Shown piece by piece: positions 1 to 9,133 of a stretch of 9,133 nucleotides of DNA. The notes beneath the pieces were generated by a model. The model was not told the origin of the DNA. It made no database searches and saw nothing but the letters and a program-made list of their open reading frames with translations. The translations under genes were made by a program, and so were the position numbers. Numbering within the stretch: the first letter of the stretch is position 1; every line of letters starts with the position of its first letter. This stretch comes from Afipia sp. (lineage in GTDB: Bacteria > Pseudomonadota > Alphaproteobacteria > Rhizobiales > Xanthobacteraceae), in contig JAGVII010000808.1 of the NCBI GenBank assembly GCA_020056155.1, forward strand, positions 1 through 9,133, written 5' to 3'.

Positions 1-54
1 CAGCGCTGCCATCCTTTGGCGCTTGCCGTTTGTCCCTGTCGCGAATCCCTTCAT

Positions 55-60
55 AAGGAG
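55..60 (+). promoter_or_regulatory. recA ribosome binding site
   Basis: AAGGAG, a full Shine-Dalgarno core, ends 8 nt before the ATG at 69. It supports the long form of RecA. No promoter or SOS operator can be called in the 54 nt upstream; they probably lie before the window start. Confidence 0.8.
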
Positions 61-68
61 CTAGATCA

Positions 69-1163
<1,095 letters not shown>

Positions 1164-1170
1164 ATTTCTG

Positions 1171-1192
1171 GCCCGGATCTAAACGTCCGGGT
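1171..1192 (+). terminator. Hairpin just after recA, possible terminator
   Basis: CCCGGA (1172-1177) and TCCGGG (1186-1191) are perfect inverted repeats around an 8-nt loop, with a flanking G-T wobble, starting 8 nt after the recA stop codon. No T-run follows, so it is a poor intrinsic terminator by the standard rule. It may instead stabilise the 3' end or act with Rho. Confidence 0.4.
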
Positions 1193-1203
1193 TCAGGTGC
1201 GAT

Positions 1204-1228
1204 CCGAAAAGACGGGAATCCTTTTCGG
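1204..1228. repeat. Small palindrome CCGAAAAG/CTTTTCGG
   Basis: CCGAAAAG (1204-1211) and CTTTTCGG (1221-1228) form a perfect 8-bp stem around a 9-nt loop. GAT (1201-1203) and ATC (1231-1233) can extend it across a 2-nt bulge. The layout GATCCGAAAAG...TTTTCGG resembles a short palindromic repeat I associate with intergenic regions of Bradyrhizobium and Rhodopseudomonas. That family assignment is from memory; the hairpin itself is plain in the sequence. Confidence 0.5.
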
Positions 1229-1251
1229 GCATCCATCGTACCTTCGGAAAG

Positions 1252-1302
1252 CAAACGGGCGTTGTGGATGTTGAGTTGCCGACATCCCCAGCGCCCGATT
1301 TG
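1252..1302. repeat. Imperfect inverted repeat between recA and gcvP
   Basis: The arms are CAAACGGGCG (1252-1261) with CGCCCG (1292-1297) plus TTTG (1299-1302, one bulged A). Further in, GGATGT (1266-1271) pairs with ACATCC (1282-1287) around a 10-nt loop, across a 4x4 internal loop. About 16 base pairs can form. GCAAACG (1251-1257) can alternatively pair with CGTTTGC (1319-1325). It has no gene content, and I do not recognise it as a named repeat. Confidence 0.45.
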
Positions 1303-1338
1303 TTTGAGATGCGCCAAGCGTTTGCGGCACACAACGAT

Positions 1339-1427
1339 TGTCATGGCCGGGCTCGTCCCGGTGATCCCGATCCATCAGGCATGGTGCCTTCCGAATCGAG
1401 ATGGCCGGGACAAGCCCGGCCATGACA
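1339..1427. repeat. 89-nt dispersed palindromic repeat
   Basis: The outer arms at 1339-1361 and 1405-1427 match as reverse complements at 22 of 23 positions (mismatch at 1354/1412). The pairing continues imperfectly inward to AGGC/GCCT (1377-1380, 1386-1389) around a 5-nt loop, making one long hairpin. Read either way it encodes peptides of the MAGLVPAI...DKPGHD kind, a familiar source of spurious ORFs in Bradyrhizobium-type genomes. It starts 33 nt past the gcvP stop and lies in the convergent recA/gcvP gap. There it could block read-through from either side, although no T-run follows either arm. Confidence 0.8.
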
Positions 1428-1459
1428 GCTACGTGGGGATTGTTGCTTGCAGCGTCTGG

Positions 1460-4321
<2,862 letters not shown>

Positions 4322-4327
4322 CAAGGT

Positions 4328-4333
4328 CTCCTT
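4328..4333 (-). promoter_or_regulatory. gcvP ribosome binding site
   Basis: On the minus strand this reads AAGGAG, 6 nt before ATG 4321 and 3 nt before the alternative TTG 4324. The spacing decides the start in favour of the ATG. gcvP therefore has its own strong initiation signal, independent of gcvH translation. Confidence 0.75.
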
Positions 4334-4347
4334 GAGGATTTAAATAC

Positions 4348-4428
4348 TGTCATTGCGAGGAGCTCTTGCGACGAAGCAATCCAGTCTTCCTTGTGGCTCT
4401 GGATTGCTTCGCTTCGCTCGCAATGACA
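4348..4428. repeat. 81-nt dispersed palindromic repeat inside the gcv operon
   Basis: There are two nested stems. The outer is TGTCATTGCGAG (4348-4359) with CTCGCAATGACA (4417-4428), 12 bp perfect. The inner is CGAAGCAATCCAG (4372-4384) with CTGGATTGCTTCG (4399-4411), 13 bp perfect, around a 14-nt loop. The unpaired bridges are 12 nt on the left and 5 nt on the right. I recognise this as a dispersed intergenic repeat of Bradyrhizobium-type genomes; its plus strand gives the familiar spurious peptide GLLRFARNDN. It lies between the gcvH stop (4461) and the gcvP start, so the operon mRNA must contain it if gcvP is co-transcribed. Confidence 0.8.
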
Positions 4429-4460
4429 ACGTATCTTCCATCGAATATCTATCCTGTGGC

Positions 4461-4826
4461 CTACGCCGTGTGGGCCTTGTAGGCGGCTTCATCCATCAGT
4501 CCGTCGAGATCGCTCTTGTTGGCGATACGCAGCTTGAAGAACCAGGCGGTCTTGCCCGGATCGGAATTCACCAGCGACGGATCGGCGGCGACGGCATCGT
4601 TGACCTCGAGCACTTCGCCCGTGATCGGCGCATAGACGTCGGACGCGGCTTTGACGCTTTCAACCACGGCGGCGGCTTCGGCTTTTTTCAGCGTACGGCC
4701 GACCTTCGGCAGTTCGACGAACACGACGTCGCCGAGCTGGGTCTGCGCGTAATCGGTGATGCCGATGGTGGCGACATCGCCGTCGATCTGCAGCCATTCG
4801 TGATCGGAGGTAAACAGCGTGGTCAT
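4461..4826 (-). CDS. gcvH: Glycine cleavage system H protein (lipoyl carrier)
   Basis: This 121-residue H-protein is the mobile lipoyl carrier that shuttles the aminomethyl intermediate from GcvP to GcvT and is reoxidised by dihydrolipoamide dehydrogenase. It begins [12 protein letters not shown]. The lipoylation motif [19 protein letters not shown] puts the modified lysine at K59, in the hairpin typical of the family, followed by [14 protein letters not shown]. The ATG at 4826 is chosen because GAGGA (4836-4832) lies 5 nt upstream and the protein then has the family's usual start. An in-frame ATG at 4841 (adding MLRTT) has no comparable site, and extension beyond that runs into gcvT. It lies 32 nt after the gcvT stop, so the two are almost certainly co-transcribed. 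Lipoylation would need LipA/LipB, which are not in this window. Confidence 0.96.
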   Translation of the reverse strand: MTTLFTSDHEWLQIDGDVATIGITDYAQTQLGDVVFVELPKVGRTLKKAEAAAVVESVKAASDVYAPITGEVLEVNDAVAADPSLVNSDPGKTAWFFKLRIANKSDLDGLMDEAAYKAHTA

Positions 4827-4831
4827 GGTGG

Positions 4832-4836
4832 TCCTC
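4832..4836 (-). promoter_or_regulatory. gcvH ribosome binding site
   Basis: The minus strand reads GAGGA, 5 nt before ATG 4826, within the 32-nt gcvT-gcvH gap. It favours the 4826 start over the in-frame ATG at 4841. Confidence 0.6.
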
Positions 4837-4858
4837 AGCATTTCCAGTGTTGATGTTG

Positions 4859-6037
4859 CTATCGTTTGTAACCATTGGGCACGAACGGCATCGCCGAGAC
4901 GCGCAGGGCCAGGCGTTGCCCGCGCACATCCGCGAAAACGATGGTGCCTTCGGTGGATAAGGACGCCGGCAGATACCCCATCGCCACCGGGGCGTTCAGG
5001 GTCGGCCCGAAGCCGCCGGATGTAACGGTGCCGATCTGGTCGGTCGAGGTTTCGCTGGCATAGAGCGCCGCGTGTTCGCGCACCGGCGCACGGCCCTCGG
5101 CCCGCAGACCGACGCGGCGGCTCGACGCGCCGGTCTCGAATTCTTTCAGGATAACGTCCGCGCCGGGGAAACCTCCCGCGCGCGCGCCGCCTTTGCGGCG
5201 GCTCTTTTGCACCGACCATTCCAGCGCGCCTTCGACCGGTGTGGTGGTGGTGTCAATGTCATGGCCATAAAGACAGAGGCCGGCCTCCAGCCGCAGGCTG
5301 TCGCGCGCGCCAAGGCCGATCGGCAGCACGGCGGGGTCGGCGAGCAACGCGGTCGCGAGGCGCCCGGCGTCGTTTGCTGGAACCGAAATCTCGAAGCCGT
5401 CCTCGCCGGTATAGCCCGAGCGCGAGACGAAGCAGTCGATGGCTCGACCGGAGATCTGCACCTTGCGCGGCCCGGCGTCCATGAATCGCATGGCGGCGAC
5501 CGTCGGCGCGAGCTTCGAAAGCACCTCGACCGCCTTCGGCCCCTGCAAAGCGATCAGCGCGCGACCGGGCAGCGGTTCGATGATGCAATCATCGGAGAGA
5601 TGCTTGCGCAGATGCGCTTCGTCCTCGGCCTTGCAGGCGGCGTTGACCACCAGGAACAGGTGATCGCCGAAGTTCGCCACCATCAGATCGTCGAGAATGC
5701 CGCCGGTGTCGCTGGTGAACTGCGCATAGCGCTGACGGCCTTGTGGGACAGCGAAAATATCCTGCGGCACCAGACGTTCCAGCGCGCGGGCGGCGTCCTC
5801 GACCTTGCCGGATTTCGCCGTGAGCGTGATCTGGCCCATATGTGACACATCGAACAGGCCGGCGGAGCCGCGGGTGTGGAGATGTTCCTTCAGCACGCCG
5901 GCCGTGTATTGCACCGGCATCTCGTAGCCGGCGAACGGCACGATCTTGCCGCCGCGCGCCACATGCAGGTCATGCAGCGGAACGCGCTTCAGCGCAGTAT
6001 CGGCAGGAGAGGATGGTTGTCGTTCGGCAGCTAGCAT
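4859..6037 (-). CDS. gcvT: Glycine cleavage system T protein (aminomethyltransferase)
   Basis: This 392-residue T-protein takes the aminomethyl group from GcvH-lipoate, transfers the methylene to tetrahydrofolate and releases ammonia. Landmarks are [25 protein letters not shown] (20-44), FDVSHMG (62-68), GGILDDLMV (112-120) with the conserved aspartates D116/D117 in the folate site, and ALQGPKA (163-169). [13 protein letters not shown] (207-219) and [20 protein letters not shown] (243-262) follow, and the C-terminal barrel includes [11 protein letters not shown]. About 18 residues precede the family's usual start, a low-conservation leader. The ATG at 6037 is supported by AGGAG (6049-6045), 7 nt upstream. 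It is the first gene of the gcvTHP operon and lies directly under the tandem glycine riboswitch, so its translation is the most likely control point. Confidence 0.96.
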   Translation of the reverse strand: MLAAERQPSSPADTALKRVPLHDLHVARGGKIVPFAGYEMPVQYTAGVLKEHLHTRGSAGLFDVSHMGQITLTAKSGKVEDAARALERLVPQDIFAVPQGRQRYAQFTSDTGGILDDLMVANFGDHLFLVVNAACKAEDEAHLRKHLSDDCIIEPLPGRALIALQGPKAVEVLSKLAPTVAAMRFMDAGPRKVQISGRAIDCFVSRSGYTGEDGFEISVPANDAGRLATALLADPAVLPIGLGARDSLRLEAGLCLYGHDIDTTTTPVEGALEWSVQKSRRKGGARAGGFPGADVILKEFETGASSRRVGLRAEGRAPVREHAALYASETSTDQIGTVTSGGFGPTLNAPVAMGYLPASLSTEGTIVFADVRGQRLALRVSAMPFVPNGYKR

Positions 6038-6041
6038 GGAC

Positions 6042-6090
6042 GGGCTCCTGACGGATTCGGGACCAGTTCCCGAAACCCTGTCGAAGCCCC
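6042..6090 (-). promoter_or_regulatory. gcvT expression platform with the RBS in a possible sequestering stem
   Basis: After the second aptamer, GGGCUUC (6089-6083) can pair over 7 bp (one G-U) with GGAGCCC (6048-6042), which contains most of the gcvT Shine-Dalgarno AGGAG (6049-6045). Between these arms is a perfect 7-bp hairpin, TTCGGGA (6074-6068) with TCCCGAA (6062-6056) and a 5-nt loop. No T-run follows either stem, so an intrinsic terminator is unlikely and control of translation is the better guess. The pairings are visible; their role is inferred and no folding was run. Confidence 0.5.
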
Positions 6091-6258
6091 ATCTGTCGCT
6101 GCGCCTGAGAGTATTATCCCGTCGGCGGATGCCGCGCCGGAGCGTCCGGCCGCATCTCTTTCCAGATTTCAGTCAGTCACACGGTCCGTTTGCCTGAGAG
6201 TTTCCGGGGCGGTTGCTCCTTCGGCGCCGGCATGAAGCCGGTCTCTCCCGACGTGACT
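6091..6258 (-). promoter_or_regulatory. Tandem glycine riboswitch (two aptamers)
   Basis: Both aptamers of the glycine riboswitch are recognisable on the minus strand. Aptamer I (6258-6175) is closed by AGTCAC (6258-6253)/GTGACT (6180-6175). It carries GGGAGAGAC (6249-6241), GCCGAAGGAGCAACC (6225-6211) and the signature CTCTCAGGCA (6200-6191). A linker of about 7 nt follows. Aptamer II (6167-6091) is closed by ATCTG (6167-6163)/CAGAT (6095-6091), with AGAGATG (6159-6153), CGCCGACGGGATAA (6127-6114) and CTCTCAGGCGC (6111-6101). Tandem glycine aptamers upstream of gcvT are well established as switches that turn glycine cleavage on when glycine is abundant. The sequence ends 53 nt before the gcvT ATG. 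Confidence 0.95.
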
Positions 6259-6270
6259 TGTCAGCTTAAC

Positions 6271-6276
6271 ATATAG
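6271..6276 (-). promoter_or_regulatory. Candidate -10 element of the gcvTHP promoter
   Basis: The minus strand reads CTATAT, matching the -10 consensus of alphaproteobacterial housekeeping promoters. It would place transcription start near 6264, just 5' of aptamer I (6258), as expected for a riboswitch leader. The hexamer 17 nt upstream (CCGTGT, 6299-6294) is a weak -35. A perfect TTGACA lies further up but is too far away to pair with this -10. Confidence 0.4.
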
Positions 6277-6560
6277 CTCACACAAGCAGGGAAACACGGG
6301 TTACTCGGCCCTGTCAACGCAACTGCGAGATTATCAACGGGCTTCGCGGCGGTTCTGAGACGGCGCTGCAAGTTGCTGATCTGGTGCACACTTTCTGGAC
6401 ATTGCAGGGCCGTTCCGTCTAGAAACGGGGCAGGACAAACCGCGCTGCACCCGTCATTGAGAGCGGGTGGCGCAACAGGGCCATTTTCCAGCGAAACCCC
6501 AGCCGTTTCGCATCCCGGAAAGTGCCATGTCGTAAAGATATTGAACCCGATTGGACGATG
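6277..6560. other. Non-coding stretch between the divergent gcvT promoter and alaS
   Basis: About 280 nt with no supported gene. It must contain the alaS promoter, but I cannot pick a convincing -35/-10 pair. Two small inverted repeats are visible on the plus strand: CCGTT/AACGG (6410-6414, 6424-6428) and CACCCG/CGGGTG (6448-6453, 6464-6469). Neither is followed by a T-run. A 62-codon frame starting at a TTG (6373) ends in a TGA at 6559-6561 that overlaps the alaS ATG. It has no clear ribosome binding site and is not called as a gene. Confidence 0.5.
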
Positions 6561-9133
6561 ATGAGCGGCGTTAACGAGATCAGGTCTGCGTATCTGAATT
6601 ACTTTGCGAAGAACGGCCACGAGATCGTGCCGTCATCGCCGCTGGTCCCGCGCAACGACCCGACACTGATGTTCACCAATGCGGGCATGGTGCAGTTCAA
6701 GAACGTGTTCACAGGGCTCGAGAAGCGGCCCTATCAGCGCGCGACCTCATCGCAGAAATGCGTTCGCGCCGGCGGCAAGCACAACGACCTCGACAATGTC
6801 GGCTATACCGCGCGGCACCACACCTTCTTCGAGATGCTCGGGAACTTCTCGTTCGGCGATTATTTCAAGGATCGCGCCATCGAGCTTGCCTGGAATTTGA
6901 TCACCAAGGAGTACGGGCTCCCGAAGGACAAGCTGCTGGTCACTGTCTATTCCGAGGACGACGAGGCGTTCGGCCTCTGGAAAAAGATCGCAGGCCTGCC
7001 CGAATCGAAAATCATCCGGATCGCGACGTCGGATAACTTCTGGCAGATGGGCGACACCGGCCCCTGCGGCCCGTGTTCGGAAATCTTCTTCGATCATGGC
7101 GACAAAATCTGGGGCGGCCCTCCCGGCTCCCCCGAGGAAGATGGCGACCGCTTCATCGAGATCTGGAATCTCGTGTTCATGCAGTTCGATCAGATCGCGC
7201 CCGGCAATCGCGTCGCGCTGCCGAAGCCGTCGATCGACACCGGCATGGGCCTGGAGCGCATCGCTGCGGTGCTTCAGGGCAAGCATGACAACTACGAGAT
7301 CGACCTGTTTGTTGCGCTGATCCGCGCCATCGCCGAACTGACCGGGGCCGACCCGCAGGGCGAACAGAAGGCGTCGCTGCGTGTGATCGCCGACCATCTG
7401 CGCGCCTCATCCTTCCTGATTTCCGATGGCGTGCTGCCGTCGAACGAGGGGCGCGGCTACGTGCTGCGCCGGATCATGCGCCGCGCGATGCGCCACGGGC
7501 AGTTGCTCGGGGCAAAAGAGCCGCTGATGTATCGTCTCGTATGGGCGCTGGTGCGCGAGATGGGTCAGGCCTATCCCGAACTGGTGCGCGCCGAGAACCT
7601 GATCGAGGAAACGCTGAAGCTGGAGGAAACCCGCTTCCGCAAGACGCTGGATCGCGGCCTCACGATTCTGGACGAGAAAAGCGCGTCGCTGAAGAAGGGC
7701 GACATGTTCGACGGCGAGACCGCGTTCACGCTGTACGATACCTATGGCTTTCCGCTCGACCTCACACAGGACGCGCTGCGCAACCGCGGCATCGGCGTCG
7801 ATATCGCCTCGTTCACCGATGCGATGGAGCAGCAGCGCAAGAAGGCGCGCGCGGCATGGGCCGGGTCCGGTGACACCGCCACCGAGAACATCTGGTTCCC
7901 GTTGCGCGAGAAACTCGGCGCGAGTGAGTTCCTGGGCTACGACACGGAAATAGCCGAAGGCGTCGTCACCGCGCTGGTGAAGGACGGCAAGGAGATCGAA
8001 GCTGCCGCGACCGGCGACGGCGTTGCCATCGTCATGAACCAGACGCCGTTCTATGCCGAATCCGGCGGTCAGGTCGGCGACACCGGCATTCTGAGCGGCG
8101 ATGGCGTGCGCGTGCGTGTCACCGACACCCAGAAGAAGGCGGGCGATCTTTACGTGCATCTCGGCACCGTCGAGCAAGGCACCGTGAAACTCGGCGCGCC
8201 GCTGCAACTCGAAGTCGATCATGCGCGCCGCACGTCGATCCGTGCCAATCACTCCGCGACGCATCTTCTGCACGAGGCGCTGCGTCAGGTGCTGGGCGAT
8301 CACATCGCGCAGCGCGGCTCATTGGTCGCTCCGGAGCGGCTGCGTTTCGACTTCGCCCACAACAAGCCGATCTCGGCGGACGAACTGCGCCGTATCGAGG
8401 ACATTGCCAACGATGTCGTGCTGGAAAACGGCGAAGTCGTCACCCGCTCGATGGCGGTGGACGATGCGCGGGATTCCGGCGCGCGGGCGCTGTTCGGGGA
8501 GAAGTACGGCGACGAAGTGCGCGTGGTGTCGATGGGCGCGGGGCAGGGCAACGCGCTCGGCTGGTCGGTCGAATTGTGCGGCGGCACCCATGTGCGCCGC
8601 ACCGGCGACATCGGCCTGATCTCCATCAGCGGCGAAAGTGCTGTGGCCTCCGGCGTCCGGCGCATCGAGGCGCTGACCGGAAACAATGCGCGTCACGCCG
8701 TGAACGCCACCATCCACACCGCGAAGGCGGCGGCGGCGGAACTGAAAACCACGCTGGACGACCTGCCGGCGCGCGTCGCGGCTCTGATCGAGGAGCGCAA
8801 GAAACTCGAGCGCGACCTGTCGGACGCGCGCAAGAAGCTGGCGATGGGCGGCGGCGCCGCAGCGGGCGGCAGCGCCGGCGCAGCCTCCGATATTCGCACC
8901 ATCGGCGATGTGAAATTCCTCGGCCGCGCGGTGCAGGGCATTGAGATGAAGGATCTCAAGAGCCTTGCCGACGACGGCAAGAAGCAGATCGGCTCCGGCG
9001 TCGTCGCGATCATCAATGTCGGCGAGGACGGCAAGGCCGGTGCGGTGGTCGGCGTTACCGCGGACCTGACCTCGCGCTTCAGTGCCGTCGATCTGGTGAA
9101 GATCGCGTCGGAAGCCCTGGGTGGCAAGGGCGG
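6561..9133 (+). CDS. alaS: Alanine--tRNA ligase, 3' end beyond the window
   Basis: Class II alanyl-tRNA synthetase, which charges tRNA-Ala and hydrolyses mischarged Ser/Gly-tRNA-Ala. The frame is open for 857 codons to the window edge without interruption. The catalytic core has TNAGMVQFK near the N-terminus, [15 protein letters not shown] (88-102), [11 protein letters not shown] (164-174) and the motif 3 segment DTGMGLERI (226-234). The editing domain has its zinc ligands: HSATH (H564, H568) and CGGTH (C673, H677). A helical, probably coiled-coil stretch with many Lys/Glu/Arg leads through a Gly/Ala-rich hinge ([13 protein letters not shown]) to the C-Ala domain. That domain is cut at GGKG, probably a few tens of residues short of the end. 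The second of two adjacent ATGs (6558, 6561) is chosen: relatives begin MSGVNEIR, and GGA (6553-6555) is then 5 nt away. The Shine-Dalgarno is weak either way. Confidence 0.96.
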   Translation, partial: MSGVNEIRSAYLNYFAKNGHEIVPSSPLVPRNDPTLMFTNAGMVQFKNVFTGLEKRPYQRATSSQKCVRAGGKHNDLDNVGYTARHHTFFEMLGNFSFGDYFKDRAIELAWNLITKEYGLPKDKLLVTVYSEDDEAFGLWKKIAGLPESKIIRIATSDNFWQMGDTGPCGPCSEIFFDHGDKIWGGPPGSPEEDGDRFIEIWNLVFMQFDQIAPGNRVALPKPSIDTGMGLERIAAVLQGKHDNYEIDLFVALIRAIAELTGADPQGEQKASLRVIADHLRASSFLISDGVLPSNEGRGYVLRRIMRRAMRHGQLLGAKEPLMYRLVWALVREMGQAYPELVRAENLIEETLKLEETRFRKTLDRGLTILDEKSASLKKGDMFDGETAFTLYDTYGFPLDLTQDALRNRGIGVDIASFTDAMEQQRKKARAAWAGSGDTATENIWFPLREKLGASEFLGYDTEIAEGVVTALVKDGKEIEAAATGDGVAIVMNQTPFYAESGGQVGDTGILSGDGVRVRVTDTQKKAGDLYVHLGTVEQGTVKLGAPLQLEVDHARRTSIRANHSATHLLHEALRQVLGDHIAQRGSLVAPERLRFDFAHNKPISADELRRIEDIANDVVLENGEVVTRSMAVDDARDSGARALFGEKYGDEVRVVSMGAGQGNALGWSVELCGGTHVRRTGDIGLISISGESAVASGVRRIEALTGNNARHAVNATIHTAKAAAAELKTTLDDLPARVAALIEERKKLERDLSDARKKLAMGGGAAAGGSAGAASDIRTIGDVKFLGRAVQGIEMKDLKSLADDGKKQIGSGVVAIINVGEDGKAGAVVGVTADLTSRFSAVDLVKIASEALGGKG

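Noticed and set aside
1..68. Possible SOS (LexA) operator upstream of recA
   Set aside because: The alphaproteobacterial box GTTC-N7-GTTC is not present in these 68 nt. GTTTGTCCCTGTC is only a loose resemblance. The operator probably lies upstream of the window.
1193..1459. Small gene between recA and gcvP
   Set aside because: All frames here are built from inverted repeats, and no frame has a ribosome binding site with a plausible protein.
5072..5845. 257-codon plus-strand open frame within gcvT
   Set aside because: Antisense shadow of the conserved gcvT; no domain is visible in its translation.
6271..6316. TTGACA on the minus strand as -35 of the gcvT promoter
   Set aside because: It is about 35 nt from the CTATAT -10 instead of 16-18, and no acceptable -10 lies at the right distance from it.
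6261..6620. 119-codon minus-strand frame upstream of the riboswitch
   Set aside because: It overlaps the first 60 nt of alaS and the candidate gcvT promoter, and its translation shows no recognisable domain.
7407..8303. 298-codon minus-strand open frame within alaS
   Set aside because: Antisense shadow of alaS with no family motif; the plus-strand AlaS frame covers it with conserved catalytic and editing motifs.

Overview
The window looks like ordinary core chromosome of a GC-rich alphaproteobacterium, most likely family Nitrobacteraceae/Bradyrhizobiaceae (Bradyrhizobium, Rhodopseudomonas, Nitrobacter, Afipia and relatives). The placement rests on the alphaproteobacterial character of RecA and AlaS, and on two intergenic palindromes. 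One has arms beginning TGTCATGGCCGGGCT, the other TGTCATTGCGAG; I recognise both as dispersed repeats typical of this family. Genus cannot be fixed by eye.

Layout from left to right. recA (69-1163, +) is complete with a strong Shine-Dalgarno. A 296-nt non-coding region between the convergent recA and gcvP holds four separate hairpins, including an 89-nt dispersed palindrome. On the minus strand lies a complete glycine cleavage operon transcribed gcvT (6037-4859), gcvH (4826-4461), gcvP (4321-1460). A second dispersed palindrome (4348-4428) sits inside it, between gcvH and gcvP. Upstream of gcvT is a tandem (two-aptamer) glycine riboswitch at 6258-6091 (-), with a candidate -10 element just before it. 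Its expression platform can pair with the gcvT ribosome binding site. A roughly 300-nt non-coding stretch follows, then alaS (6561 to beyond the window end, +), which lacks only its last few tens of codons.

How the genes work together. GcvT (aminomethyltransferase), GcvH (lipoyl carrier) and GcvP (PLP decarboxylase) are three of the four proteins of the glycine cleavage system. The fourth, dihydrolipoamide dehydrogenase, is not here and is normally shared with other 2-oxoacid dehydrogenase complexes. Glycine sensed by the riboswitch most likely turns this operon on. recA (recombination, SOS) and alaS (tRNA-Ala charging) flank it and are functionally unrelated.

I found no phage, transposase, CRISPR, defence or other novel system. 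The points worth a second look are regulatory: the riboswitch expression platform, the palindrome inside the operon, two possible RecA starts, the operon's position between recA and alaS, and an unannotated reading frame ending on the alaS start codon.
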